Positions 10,838-22,953 are shown, counted from the stretch's first letter. The stretch: 64,000 nucleotides of DNA from Datura wrightii (GCA_035772735.1 JASDFA010000010.1:32551501-32615500); one strand, 5' to 3'. Program-made: numbers and translations. Notes: a model not told the origin generated them from the sequence alone.

Positions 10838-12500
10838 CTAGGCCTGGAATAGGTGAGGATATCTAGCTTTCATATCTTCTTCGGCTTCCCACGTCATCTC
10901 CTCTAGATTCCTGTTACGCCACAATACCTTAACAGATGCAATATCCTTAGTTCTCAACCTACGAACCTGCCTTTCTAGGATGGCTACTGGAACCTCTTCA
11001 TAAGCCATCTCTTCGGTAACCTAGATATCCTGGACTGGGACTGCTCTGGATGGGACTCCTATGCATTTCCTCAGCATGGACACATGAAAGACGGGATGAA
11101 CAGATTCTAGCTCTGGAGGCAAGTTCAACTCATATGCTACTCGGCCTATCCTCCGACGAATCTGATAAGGCCCAACAAACCTCGGACTAAGCTTACCCTT
11201 CTTACCGAATCTCATCACCCCTTTCATCGGAGATACTTTCAGAAATACCCAGTCATTCACATTAAACTCCAGGTCTCTCTGCCGTACATCTGCATATGAT
11301 TTCTGGCGACTCTGTGCAGTCAATAGGCGTTCTCTGATAAGCTTGACTTTCTCTTCTGACTGCTGAACAATATCTGGCCCAATTATCGCTGATTCCCCTA
11401 CTTCGAACCAGCCAACCGGCGATCTGCACTTTCGCCTGTATAAAGCCTCAAAAGGTGCCATCTGAATAGCCGAGTGATAGCTATTATTATAAGCAAATTC
11501 TATCAGTGGCAAATGCTCGTCCCAGCTACCACCAAAGTCTAGCACACACGCTCGCAGCATATCCTCGAGCGTCTGAATAGTGCGCTCAGCCTGTCCGTCT
11601 GTCTGAGGGTGGAAAGCTGTGCTCAGATTAATCTGCGTTCCCAGCCCCTTCTGGAATGATTGCCAGAATCTAGCCGTAAAATGTGCTCCTCTATCTGAAA
11701 TAATGGATACTGGTACTCCGTGCAACCTGACTATTTCTCGGATACACAACCCTGCATAATCAGGCCGAGAAAGTAGTTTCCACTGGCAGGAAATGAGCTG
11801 ATTCAGTCAATCTGTCAACTATCACCCATATAGAGTCATGTCCATGTTTAGTACGGGGTAGTCCTGCCACAAAATCCATATTTACTGCTTCCCACTTCCA
11901 GAGAGGCACAACTATGTCCTGAGTCAAACCGCCTGGTTTATGATGTTCTGCTTTCACCTGCTGGCAGTTAGGACACCGGGATACAAATTCAGCAATTTCT
12001 CTTTTTTTTTCTAGCCACCAGTAGTTTTCGTTGATATCATGGTACATGTTTGGTCGCGCCAGGGTGGAGAAAATAGTTGCTGGCGCAGTGCACCTCATTC
12101 ATGATCTGATGGCGGAGGCCTGAGACATCTGGAACACATAGACGGTCTTTACAACGCAGCACTCCATCCTCTGTTATTTATGAATCTGGCGCTTCCCTTG
12201 TAGGATTCTGTCCTTAAGCTAGACCAGGTCAGGATCTGCATATTGCCGTTCTCTTACCTCCACAACTAAGGACGACACGACGGTGTTCTGGATTACCGCT
12301 CTGTTGTCCTTCATTTCTATCACACGAACGGCTAAATTGACCAATTGATGTATCTCCCTGACCAACTCCCGTTGCTCGGGTTGCACATACGCCACACTCC
12401 TAATAGATCTATAGCTAAGAGCGTTTGCTGCTCCATTACCTCTTCTTGACTGATATAACATTTTCGTACTTAGAGAGCTCGGCATATAATTGATGGTCAT
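10838..12500 (-). pseudogene. pol: element 1 RNase H end, integrase and chromodomain remnant
   Basis: Reading leftward from 12500: the RNase H C-terminus (GNGAANALS, in place of the usual ADALS, so the last catalytic Asp is gone) and the RERQYADPDLV linker to 12219. Next is an integrase zinc-binding region (CPNCQQ present; the His pair upstream is lost) at 12098-11760. Then a catalytic core with VSIISDRGAHFTARF and HPQTDGQAERTIQTLEDM (11749 onward), and a GPYQIRRRIGRVAYELNLP C-terminal segment. A stop at 11021-11023 separates the chromodomain (VAILERQVRRL to YPHLFQA), which ends at 10838. A frameshift lies at about 11755. Domain order and the tail identify a Tekay/Del-like chromovirus. Confidence 0.87.
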
Positions 12501-14763
12501 ACTGGCTTGTCTTGCCGAAGAGATCGAGAGGTAGTTTACAGGCGTAGCTAGAGCTTATCTGGCCTTTCGGCCACATGCTAAGGCTACTTGTTGCTGGGAT
12601 AACCTGAACGACCGTCTGCGCACCTTGTGCCTTTATCTGATCAGAGGATCCTGATATTGATCATGACCTCTAATGATCTGGTTGCATAACCTTAAATAAC
12701 TGAATAGTCGGGTTGAATGACCCGAATGTGGCAGTAGTCTAACAATGCTCTAACTGTTCTACTTTAGTACTTATAGTTCATGCATAACTGCAGACTTGTG
12801 GGCATCTAATTGCTTTGTTATTTTGCTTGAACCACTGTAAGGCTGGCCTTAATCAAACTTACTCGTAGGCGATCAATCTCTGGATCTTCACGGGGAGTCT
12901 ACTGATCTCCTGGTCTTAACAAACACTGTGCTAGCAGGGTACTATCAATTTCTTACGCCTTGTGTGTATCCACTTGGATTTATACTACTATTATGGGGAA
13001 TTCTCGGTCTTATGAGCTATTCCGTAAATACTGGCCTTCTGCTAGGGCTCCGCATCTGAATATCTTACGAGAACCAACTGAAGTACTAGTCTGTCGCTGA
13101 CTACTGATGTGGACCCCTTTCTTGGGGTGCCCACGGGTTTGTCTGACTTGCGGGGTATTCCTTGTAATAACTGCTAGGTTGACTAAGGTCGACTCTCACC
13201 TACAAGGCTGGGAAAATGATGTACGACCACTTAACATACTAGAAAATTTCTGGTTCCGGCATATGCGATAATGCTATTGATTTTTAGGAATGCTTCCCTG
13301 CTAATACAAGCGCCAGCTAGTCGTTAGACCGTCTAACTGTGCTCTTATCATCTAGCCATCTAATTCAGGCCATTAACTCTGGTAAGCTTCTAGAGCCTAG
13401 ATCTGGCAACAACACATAAGTCTATTAACTTTATAACTAAGAGCTGAGACAGTTTCTATGGATTCATACGTAAATCACACTTAATCTGCCCTTTCTCTTC
13501 TTCTTTCCCTTTCTCCTTTCTTCTCTCCTTTTCTTTCTTTCTTCTTTTTTTTTGGCAAGGGGGGTCCTGCAATGTAATATGTACATGCTTTCTAGTACTA
13601 ATCAACATCTGTGATTGTAACCCCTATAGGCAGCTACTCACAGCATATCTACTATCTGTGTATATATATATCAGTAGCTACATACAATACGTACTGAATT
13701 CTATGGTGATACATAATCTCTGACATGCTCTGCTGAGCCTCATACCGTACATGATACACCGCTTCTACGGCCTAATAATATCTCCTGCCCTGACTTATCA
13801 TTTCCTTAGACTTTCATCCCATTCTAGATGTAACAACATATGAGCTTGATCATGGCCTGCTATTGGCATTCCGCCACTCTTACAATGTGGGTCCACACCC
13901 GAGCCTTGTGGCCTTACTTGGCATTATATTGAGAGCCCATGACTGTCTGCTGGGCCTTATCTCTTGGCCACACTAGATTAGAATTGCTGTATCGGTAATT
14001 TCTTAACTTCTCCATAAGCGGGCATACTGCGGTATTCTAAACTGCAATCTTACTGTCAGCCCGAGGCTTAATCCTTAATACGATATTCTATCAATCCGGG
14101 GGTAATCCTTATTTCCCCACAAAATCTGACATTCCTGCTTCTTCCCCTCATCTTGCTTAAGCTGAACTCTGGGATTCAAGGTACCTGCTTTTCATTGTTA
14201 ATAAGATTACTGGTCAAGTATCAGTTCATACTTCCCCTGACTTGCAGTCAGACCTATCTGATTCACATGACCTCTCACCCTTTCGATATCACAACTTAAT
14301 CATATCTATAATCTTGCAGGTATATCTTACTGTCTATTAGCATATATGGCGGACTTGGCCTTTTTCTGACTCAAATTTGACTATTACTAGGCATTCATTA
14401 CTGACAGGTCTTTTACCCCTGCTTCGGGTAAGCTAACAGTCTTACTTTCTCTTTACGCTCACTAACACTTACTGGAATTAATCAATCTATATTCACTTAC
14501 TGCTTGTTTTGGGCAGCCTCACCTCAATTCTTATGCCCCTTTACTGTACTAGAATCAAAACTAAGAAGTGCGAATAACCTTTTCTTACTGCAATAAAACG
14601 AAGACATGGAATTGTACCATATCTGAAAGGATGGAGGTGGGAATCCTACATTTCCCTCTCTCTCTCACATCTCTTCGATAATCTAATATTATATATCATC
14701 TTAGTCAGATCTTATATATCTAACAAATAAATCAACTCGTATGTACGCTATGCTTCTAACTTC
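12501..14763. other. element 1 stop-rich replacement segment
   Basis: There is no ORF of 60 codons on either strand and no recognisable gag, protease or RT. It contains a long pyrimidine run (13487-13553). Element 2 has about 2.5 kb of gag-PR-RT coding in the equivalent interval, so this is either extremely decayed or, more likely, unrelated filler. Confidence 0.7.
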
Positions 14764-15128
14764 CTACTCTGAAGTTATAGAAATGTACTGGGATGGTACC
14801 GATAAAGGTATCACATTGGGAGGTCCCTGGTACCTCCTTCTGCTGCTGTAATTACCTTGTAGCTGGTCGGTGCCCTCTCCTGTTGCTATATCTGATCTTC
14901 TACCTGGAACAAGATACCGCTGGTCTGACTTGTATCTGTATTCAAAGAATATGGTAAGTTTTAAAAACTCGACCCTATACTGTACTGTTCTATGACACGA
15001 CTGGATATGAAGAAAGAGTAACCATCCTATTATGCCTCGCAGCCTCTTGCCTATGGTATGTGGAGCACAACACATCCATAGACAAGACTCTACTCAACAC
15101 GGCTTGCAGACTCCCTGGGACACGACCT
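14764..15128 (-). pseudogene. element 1 leader and gag-start remnant
   Basis: Leftward from the PBS, the leader is alignable to element 2's 29176-29373 (AGTAGAGTCTTGTC and CTTACCATATTCTTTG blocks). Where element 2 has its gag ATG, this copy has lost it. A short stretch resembling the gag N-terminus (GRRSDIATGEGT against GRSLDIAAGEGT) remains, and homology then ends. This is the upstream border of the replacement segment. Confidence 0.7.
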
Positions 15129-15140
15129 GCTCTGATACCA
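15129..15140 (-). other. primer-binding site of element 1 (tRNA-iMet type)
   Basis: The plus strand reads GCTCTGATACCA, that is TGGTATCAGAGC on the minus strand, four bases from the LTR. It is perfect. Confidence 0.95.
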
Positions 15141-15144
15141 AGTT

Positions 15145-17768
15145 TGTCACACCCCACCTTGGGGGGTATGACGGGCACCTGGTGCCTACTAGACTCTGGA
15201 CTGCTAAATGGTCCAGCCTGAGCACATCTGGTGCTTTGGCTGGCTCTGGCTCTACTCCATGAAATAAACCAGCTATATAACGGCTGTAAACACAGCCTCC
15301 GGCCAATTGGCCTATAGCCACCTGTACCTGTAGTAACAGCTAACCAGAACACACTCATAACAAGGAACCTATGCTGGCCGACAAGGCCACCATGCTGTCT
15401 AGTCATCTGTAATATCATCACAAAACTACTATAAGACTACGTCACCGGCAAGGTCACCACTACTGTCAAATTAAGGCCTCACACGGCCAACATAAACTGA
15501 AATGCTAAACAGCTATAACTAACTGCACGGCCTCACGCGACCGACTCAACTGACCACAGGGAAATATATACAGACTGCAAGCCCCTAGGAATAACAATAG
15601 AAATGATCGGGACACGGCCCCGACCTACCCGTACTATACAACAAAAAGGAAATGATATAAACCTCTGAAATATCAAGCTCCGGATGATAGGAGCTGATGA
15701 CTCTGCACTGGCTAGGATCACGAGGGATCGCCTCCTCGTCTATGAGTACCTGCAGACAAGTAATGCAGCGCCCCACCGGGTGTCAGTACCACTGGTACTG
15801 AGTATGCAAAGCAACTAAAATAATATAACTGAAAGCAACTGAATATAGATAACATAGCTAGCATTTCTGTACTGCAGGAGATAGCTGAATCTGAAGAAGC
15901 TGAAATGAACTGGATCAAGCTTTCTATACTTATAAGGCAGAGGCGTGCCTGTAGACGCGTCGGCCTGCTGTCTAGTAGCTAGTATATAGCACATAAATAG
16001 ATATACAAGTAGCAAGCAATAGGCAATACCAACCCCCATAAGCCGGATGGCGCCAAGCAAGCAAACAATCTATATACCCCTACCCGGGTCAAAACCAACC
16101 AAAAATAAATCACTCCACTCGTCTTACAACTGTGAGCTCCTCCTACCGGCCCCCTTGGGTATGCAGCTCAGGCCTTGGCCTCTGACAATAAACTGTGTCT
16201 GAGTCCGAAGACTCCTGCCTCTGGGCGCAAGTGCACACGGGGTAATCTGCTGCTGTATTTGTGACTGAAACTGCCCCTGGGTGCAAGCACGCAACAGGGT
16301 AATTTTATAAAAATCTGTATCTGAAACTGCCCCCGGCCACAAGCGCACATAGAGTAATCTGCCCCTATAAACAGGGTAATCTGGCTCTGCGCAGAGTAAA
16401 CTGAACTGCCCCTGCAAGCAGGGTGATCTGGACCGTATTATCATGGTGGTCGGCCATCATCGTCCTTTAGGCGGACGGCATCACCCAGCTGGTGGCGGTA
16501 TCTGAATCTGGTATCGATACAGCTATAACCCAGGGGTAGTGGGGATGCAAAGGGACACCCACAAGCCATAGCAAGTCTCAACAAACAATAGCACATATAA
16601 ATAGCAAGCATGTATAACTGAAAAGACTATCTGAAATCTAACTTCTTATTCTGATCTGTTTCTATATTAAACTGATTCTTACTAATTATACTAATTCTGT
16701 AATCTCTGTTTAAATGTACGGCTAATCTTTAGCCGAGATACTATTTGTCTGAATGGCTAATCTGTAGCCATAATTGTCTGTCTATCTGATTTCTCTTCAC
16801 TAACTTTTATTATGAAAATCTGTTCCTTTTTATTCTACTACATGCTTGCTAATCACGTAATTGGCTATACTGAATCTGGGATGCTAACTCGCCCTTCGGC
16901 ACATGCTTTTCTAACCTTCAGACTGAATATGATATAACAACGCAAACTAGGTTTACTGAACTTGCACAATACTTAACATTCAATTCCGGGAATTCTACTA
17001 CGGAATTTATTGTACTATACAAGGCTAAAACTACTAACTTGCCGAAAGAACTAGCTTTACATACCTTAACCTCGAGTTATCCGTCTGTCGGATGAGGCTC
17101 GGTCAATACTCCAGCTATTTATCCCAACTGCATTCACAAATATGTCAATTAATACTAACTATAGCTTTATTCTAAAGAACAACGTCACTTTTGATATAAT
17201 TATAGCCTAAACTTAGGCTTATCGAAAGACGGTCAAAAACTCGCTATTTTCCAGAAGTCCAGAAGGGAGAAATATTCACTTCACAGCTAGGAACACATAG
17301 ACACTAGTTTGGAGCAATTCTACTTACCTTAGCTCGGTAGATCGATGATTCGTCGGCCGTATTTCGCGAAACAAAATCCGTAGGAATGCTCCCTGCTGTT
17401 AAATACCTCGGTACCTGAGGTTAATTCGAGTTTGGACCGCGTTTGACGGCGTAATCGAAAGGAAATTATCAATACTTTACGTCTTCCTCTGTTCTCTGTC
17501 GTGAAGTTTCTGGAAATTATGATATGTTAAAGGAATAAACCAAAGTGGGGCTTATATATAATAGACACTATAAATCGCATTCAGGGAATGCGATTTATAA
17601 GTCGCATTCCTGGAATGCGATTTATAAGTCGCATTTTGCCTTGCGACGCGCCGACTTGGCGCTTGTCCAATCTTTGTCTAGGCCATTTTCTAGCATGTAT
17701 GGCTTTCAAATACTCTTAACCAACACGCGAATAGTCCACTATATGCCGGAAATTTACGGGGTGTAACA
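15145..17768 (-). repeat. element 1 5' LTR
   Basis: 2624 bp, the same length as its partner at 7943-10566 and alignable end to end. Roughly 60 differences are visible by hand, mostly transitions. It carries the same palindrome (15781-15797), micro-hairpins and U3 inverted repeats. The TATA-like box lies near 17551-17561. Confidence 0.95.
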
Positions 17769-17773
17769 ACTCT
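17769..17773. repeat. target-site duplication ACTCT (right) of element 1
   Basis: Exact match to 7938-7942. The Athila RT frame resumes at the next base. Confidence 0.97.
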
Positions 17774-20119
17774 GGCTATAACCAAATAGCCATAGCACTG
17801 GAGGACCAAGAGAAGACTACTTTCACATGTCCTTATGGGACATATGCTTTTAGGCGGATGCCATTTGGTTTATGCAATGCACCAGCCACATTCCAGAGAT
17901 GCATGATAGTGATCTTTCATGATATGGTGGAAGATTTCGTCGAGGTACTTATGGATGATTTTTCTTTTTTCAGCAATTCGTTTGCTACTTGTTTGCAGAA
18001 TCTTGAAAGGGTGCTAGCTCGCTGTGAAGAATCCAACCTTGTACTCAACTGGGAGAAATATAATTTCTTAGTCAAGGAGGGTATCGTCCTTGGCCATAAA
18101 TTGTCTTGCAAGGGGTTGGAGGTCGATCGTGCTAAGATCAAAGTTATTGAAAAGCTACCACCACCTGTGTCAGTGAAGGGTGTTCGCAGTTTTCTCAGGC
18201 ATGCAGGGTTTTACAGACGGTTCATTAAGAACTTCTCTCAAATTTCTAGACCAATATGCAGGTTGCAAGAAAAAGAGGTGAAGTTCGAGTTTGATGAAGA
18301 TTGTGTCAACGAATTGGAGGAGTTAAAGAAGAAATTGATAGAAGCACCTATCCTTATTTCTCCGGACCGGGAACAACCGTTTGAACTGATGTGTGATGCA
18401 AGCGATGTGGCTGTGGGAGCTGTATTGGGGCAGCGGAGGAATAGAATTTTTCATTCTATTCATTATTCAAGCAAAACACTGGACGCTGCCCAAGTTAATT
18501 ATATAGTCACAGAAAAGGAGATGCTAGCATTGGTGTTCGCGTTTGATAAATTCAGGTCCTATTTAGTGGGTTCTAAAGTAGTGGTGTATACCGATCATGC
18601 AGCGATTCGGTATCTTTTTAACAAGAAGGATACAAATCCCAGGCTGATCAGATGGATCTTGTTGTTGCAAGAGTTTGACCTAGAGATTAAGGACAGAAAG
18701 GGGAGAGAGAATCAAGTGGCAGATCACCTATCGCGATTGGAAAGCCGGTCGCATGTGAAGGAAGGTGACAACATCAAAGAGGAGTTCCCGAATGAGCAGC
18801 TCTTGGCAATAAGGGAAACTGAGATCCCTTGGTATGCAGACATTGTGAATTTGCTAGTGAGTGAAGTCTATCCACCGGAGGCTACGACTCAGCAGAGAAA
18901 AGAGTTGAGGCATGATTGCCGGTATTTTATTTGGGATGAGCCGTACTTATTTAAGCAGGGACCGGATCAGGTGATGAGGAGATGCATCCCGGAGATCCAG
19001 ATTGCAGAAGTTTTGAGGAGGTGTCACTCTTCATTGTATGGAGGGCACCACGGAGGCGAGCGGACAACGCACAAGGTGCTACAGTCAGGTTTCTTTTGGC
19101 CTACACTGTTTAGAGACTCTACGGCATACGTCAAAATGTGTGATAGATGTCAAAGGACAGGCACAATTGGTAGGAGGCAAGAGATGCCACTGCAGCATAT
19201 ACTAGAAGTGGAGATCTGTAATGTATGGGGTATAGATTTCATGGGCCCGTTCCCACTGTCATTTGGTAATCGTTACATCTTGGTCGCCGTTGATTATGTA
19301 TCAAAGTGGGTTGAAGCAATAGCTTGCACCAGGAATGACAACAAGGTGGTAACAAAATTTTTGAAAAAGCACATTTTCACCAGGTTTGGGACACCCCGAG
19401 CCATTATCAGTGATGGAGGGGCTCATTTCGTAAATGCAAGTTTCAAGAATTTGCTAGCTAAGTATGGGGTGCGCCACAAGGTAGCAACAACATATCATCC
19501 CCAAACTAATGGGCAAGTGGAAGTGTCGAACAGAGAAATAAAGCAGATTCTACAGAAGACAGTGAATTCACAACGTAGTGATTGGTTAAGCAAACTCGAC
19601 GATGCGTTGTGGGCTTATAGAACTGCTTACAAGACACCAATTGGGACTTCTCCGTACAGATTTGTCTATGGAAAGGCGTGTCATCTGCTTGTAGAGCTAG
19701 AACACCGAGCTTTCTGGGCCGTGAGGAAATTGAACATGGATTTAGAGCTAGCGAGTAAGAAGAGGCTGATGCAACTCAACGAACTTGATGAGTTTCATTG
19801 GCATGCTTATGAAAGTGCCAAGTGCTACAAAGTCTAAACAAGGAGGTGGCACGATTAGCATATGGTGCATCGGATATTCGAGCCGGGGCAGAAAGTGTTG
19901 CTTTTCAATTCAAGATTGAAGTTGTTTCCAGGAAAATTGCGGTCCAAATGGTTAGGGTCGTTTGAGGTAGTAAGAATGACCCCGCACGGGGCAGTGGAGT
20001 TGTGGCAAGAAGATCGAAGTGCCACGTTCTTGGTTAATGGGCAGCGTTGTAAGCATTATTGGGGTGAGGACGTTATTCGAGAGAAGACATCCATCACTCT
20101 AGAGGATGATTTAACGTGA
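17774..20119 (+). pseudogene. pol: Athila pol, part 2: RT, RNase H, integrase (copy A)
   Basis: Remainder of the polyprotein split by element 1. RT palm motifs are YGTYAF, MPFGLCNAPATFQRC and LMDDFSFF with both catalytic Asp residues kept. RNase H has MCDASDVAVGAVLG, TEKEMLA, YTDHAAIRYLF and ADHLSRLE. Integrase has a zinc region (HSSLYGGHHGGERT ... CDRCQR) and the core residues in WGIDFMGPF, AIISDGGAHF and HPQTNGQVEVSNREI. The frame is open to a TAA at 19835-19837 that replaces the AAA of copy B. The last 85 codons (19862-20119) continue in the same frame with the integrase C-terminal segment. This is the best-preserved coding stretch in block A. Confidence 0.92.
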
Positions 20120-21339
20120 ATGACGTTGAGCCGAGACGGTAAACCAGGCGCTGCACGGGAGGCAACCCGTGAAATTGTTGTAATAGATGAGTAGAAATAT
20201 TTGAAAAATAAATAAAAACAAAAAAAAGGAGAATAAGAAAAAAAATAATAGAAAAAAAAATTATTATTACGTTGAAACCTATGAAGTCTAACTAATTTCT
20301 TGTTGTGAAAGAATTTTCAGGTGGAACGAAGGGTAAAAATGCAAAGAAGCGCAAAGGAAAAATATCGAGGTGAGGAAAAAAAAATTGGCATTACAGTGAG
20401 CCTACGTGTTCGCTCCGTGTCACGGACGAGGTGCTCCGCGTTATCCTCCATGACACGTGGAAGCCTATTCCGGAATTTTTAAAAATTTCAGAACACTAGC
20501 GCGATGGCTCCGTGTCACGGAGGGGGTGCTCCGCATTACCCTCCGTGACATGTTAAGGATCTTTTCGCGTCAGGTCACACCGGGTCGCTAGGTAACCCGC
20601 GTGAAAAACACTTTTAAAACCCCGATTTTCCCAAATTTTTTCCTTATTTTCCATACCCACCTAGGCATAAGTTTTCTTCAATTTCATCGGATTAAAGGTA
20701 TGTTGTTGAACTTTACCTCATTTTGGCTTGAATTTTCGATTCTTGAGCATGGGTAGTGATTGAAACATTCCTTAAGTGAAACTTAAGCTTGAATTCATTT
20801 AAGTTATGATTGATTGATGTTCAAATATCGTTTTGAGTATATGAACTCGATGAATACATGTGTTATTGAATTTTTGCAAAATTGTTAGCTAGGGTTGGAA
20901 TTTGAATATGAAGAAAACTAAAATTGTCTGAAATGTGAAAAAAAATTGGGTTGTGCATGTTGGGTGATGTGAATTATGTTGTGATTAAAAGTTGAATATG
21001 CTAAGTACACAAGGGAATTTCAAAAAAATGAAATTGGTGAATTGCATAGGTTGTTGAGAACAAAAATTTGGCTAGGTGCTATGATGATAAAATGGAATCG
21101 ATGGCAATATTGTTATTCATTGTACGAAGTCTGAGTAGTACATAACAATTATTCCATCAAATTATATGAAGGCACTAGGAATGTTGAATGTAAAGATTGT
21201 GAAATTATGAATGTCTTGCCGAATTGTTTTAATGGCGGCTAAAGACTAAGTGTAGGGTGATTCAATTAAACCCAACCTTAGTCGTAGCTAGGTATGATTT
21301 GAATAACATTGGGATTGTATGGTTATATGTGCAAGCACA
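20120..21339 (+). other. Athila post-pol spacer (copy A)
   Basis: Non-coding. GCTGCACGGGAGGCAACC (from 20150) is a block also found in copy B and, slightly changed, in element 4. It is followed by an A-rich tract (20208-20262), CGTGNCACG-type motifs (20405-20560) and about 700 bases of AT-rich leader before the next ORF. Confidence 0.75.
20405..20560 (+). promoter_or_regulatory. internal copy of the GCGAT/CGTGNCACG motif cluster
   Basis: GCGATGGCTCCGTGTCACG lies at 20501-20519, inside the palindrome CTCCGTGTCACGGAG (20508-20522), with three looser units around it. It lies between pol and the post-pol ORF, so it could be an internal promoter or enhancer for that ORF; this is inference. Copy B has the matching cluster at 54130-54290. 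Confidence 0.45.
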
Positions 21340-22493
21340 ATGTCGGGCAGACAAGACAAGGGGAAGGGCGCATCCACATCGGGCGCCGGCAGAAAAAGAA
21401 TAAGGTTTGGCAAAACAGTTCCAGTAGCACCAGCAGTTCCGCGAGGCCAACGTCGACAATACGAAACCCGATGGGTGACTGATGAAGGGAAGAAATAGTA
21501 TGCAAAACACAAAGAAATCAAATACTTCCCGGAAGAGCATAAAGCAAGAGAGCCGCTGGCACAGGAATTCCCACGGATCATACACCGGATTGACACTGTC
21601 GGGCTGAACTTCATCTTCGAAGAGCCCAAGGAGTGCAATCTCCACCTGATTCGGGAGTTCTATGCCAATTGGAACCCGACCCTCCGCAGTCACACTGTCA
21701 AGATCAGGGGGCAGGTTGTCACCTTTGAGCCCCATCAGCTGAATGTTATATTGGGGGCGCGGGACACAGACGCCCATGTCCTTCGGCAGCTGAACATCAC
21801 TCCACCTTATGTGGACATCAGACGCACTCTATGTTGAACCCGTTCGACAGCACGATGGAGCAGGCACAAATAGAGGGGCTACCATCAGACACTGCCTACT
21901 CTCAAATGAATAGGGAAGCTAGGATCAGGCTAAAAATTATGTGTTCCTGCCTGATCCCGGGGGTGCACATGACAGATGTCACCGGGGATCGAGTGTGCTT
22001 GATGTATGCCCTGATGAAAGGGCTTGAGATAAATGTTGGGGCGGTGATCATCTCCACTATGAAGAGAGCCCGCTTGCATCAAGGGCACAGGTATGGGTTC
22101 GGTGGTTTGCTTACCACGTTCCTGAGGGGTCATGATATTGAGGAGGAGGCCCTAGATTACATCTCGGAAATTGACAGGCGTGCCTTGGATGTCACAAAAA
22201 CCAAGGCACCCGACACAACTCACGGGCTTGTTCTCACACTAGCCGAGCGACATGCTCAGGATGATCAGTATATGGCCCGCATGTACGGGATGCAGATGCT
22301 GCAGTTGCGCATTGGAGGGAGGCCAGCAACAGAAGATGAGCTTTGGCATCTTGACTTGGATTACCCCTTCGGTGGAAATGCTCGGGCTCTATGTAGAGTG
22401 GGGCCAACATTTGTGGAGCCGGTAGATGATGATGTCCCCACCGATGAGGAGACACACTGTGAGGACTCAGATGTTGAGTCAGATGAAGACGGC
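21340..22493 (+). pseudogene. Athila post-pol ORF, plant-transposon-protein-like (copy A, truncated)
   Basis: ATG at 21340 opens a basic N-terminus (MSGRQDKGKGAS). Next comes a segment typical of proteins annotated as 'putative plant transposon protein' (LIREFYANWNPTLRSHTVK, then FEPHQLNVILG). A TAG at about 21496 replaces the Trp of copy B. A frameshift near 21832 moves the rest into another frame (21843-22493: DSTMEQAQ, MKGLEINVGAVI, a histidine-containing RARLHQGHRYGF segment, YGMQMLQLRIGGRP, then an acidic tail). The same frameshift is in copy B. The sequence is cut at 22493. The role of this ORF is not known; it is not a recognisable envelope protein. Confidence 0.65.
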
Positions 22494-22903
22494 TCTATGC
22501 TTTATCGTTTCATGATACAGGTCCCAGTTCTCGGGCTCATCCTCACCCGTAGCTAGTTTAAACTTCGCTCTCAGCGCACTTGGTGAGTCCTCATGTTCCG
22601 AGGGCTACATGTTTAGACTCTATATTATTTCCTTCAGTTTCTGGATATTGGATTAGTTGGGGAGTTTTCCTATCAATCCGCCTTTCATGTTTAGAGGCTT
22701 ATCAGAATAAAAGTTGCTTTCTGCCATATTGTATAAGTCTAGTACTGATTTTCCCTTATGCTATGCTATGACTACGTTCTTTATGTTAAGTCTTCCGCTC
22801 ATGTGATTGAATTAGATGTATGCTAATGCCATGGGTCGACTTGGGGTCTCTTTGAGCTCCTTGTCCCGTGTCTATAATCTAGGTGTACGTTTGGGTCGTG
22901 ACA
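22494..22903 (+). repeat. family X LTR 3' fragment (plus orientation)
   Basis: It starts at the hairpin region of the LTR (TTTCATGATACAGG) and runs to the end GGGTCGTGACA. This is the only long plus-oriented family X piece. Its start is the breakpoint that removed the Athila A 3' end. Positions 22904-22953 that follow are unassigned. Confidence 0.7.
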
Positions 22904-22953
22904 CTTCTAGGGTGGGACTCGGTGGCATTTTGATGCAGCGGGGTTAGCTTACG

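Larger units (their letters stand above)
7943..17768 (-). mobile_element. element 1: chromovirus-derived LTR element with replaced gag-PR-RT
   Basis: 9826 bp, with two 2624-bp LTRs (7943-10566 and 15145-17768), perfect TSDs, and a minus-strand TGGTATCAGAGC PBS beside the right LTR, so it is transcribed leftward. The coding remnant is RNase H end, integrase and chromodomain (12500-10838). The space where gag, protease and most of RT should lie (12501-14763) has no ORF of 60 codons. LTRs differ at about 60 positions by hand count. With no RT of its own it must have been mobilised by an autonomous relative such as the element 2 lineage. Confidence 0.92.
3274..22493 (+). mobile_element. Athila-type Ty3/gypsy element A, 3'-truncated and interrupted
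   Basis: Order: 5' LTR (3274-4779), tRNA-Asp-type PBS, gag, PR-RT-RNase H-integrase, spacer, and a post-pol ORF. Integrase ends and the YHPQTNGQVEVSNRE and MDDFSFF motifs place it in the Athila branch. Element 1 plus its second target duplication (7943-17773) splits the RT. Without it the copy spans about 9.4 kb. Homology to copy B stops after 22493, mid post-pol ORF, where a family X LTR fragment begins, so the 3' LTR was lost by deletion or recombination. Several stops and frameshifts make it non-functional; four are shared with copy B. Confidence 0.85.

Noticed and set aside
13487..13553. Long pyrimidine tract as a functional polypurine tract for element 1
   Set aside because: The true PPT complement lies at the LTR border (10567-10580); this run is internal and most likely simple-sequence drift.
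21340..22493. Envelope-like gene, as often suggested for Athila
   Set aside because: No signal peptide, membrane segment or glycosylation-rich ectodomain is visible.
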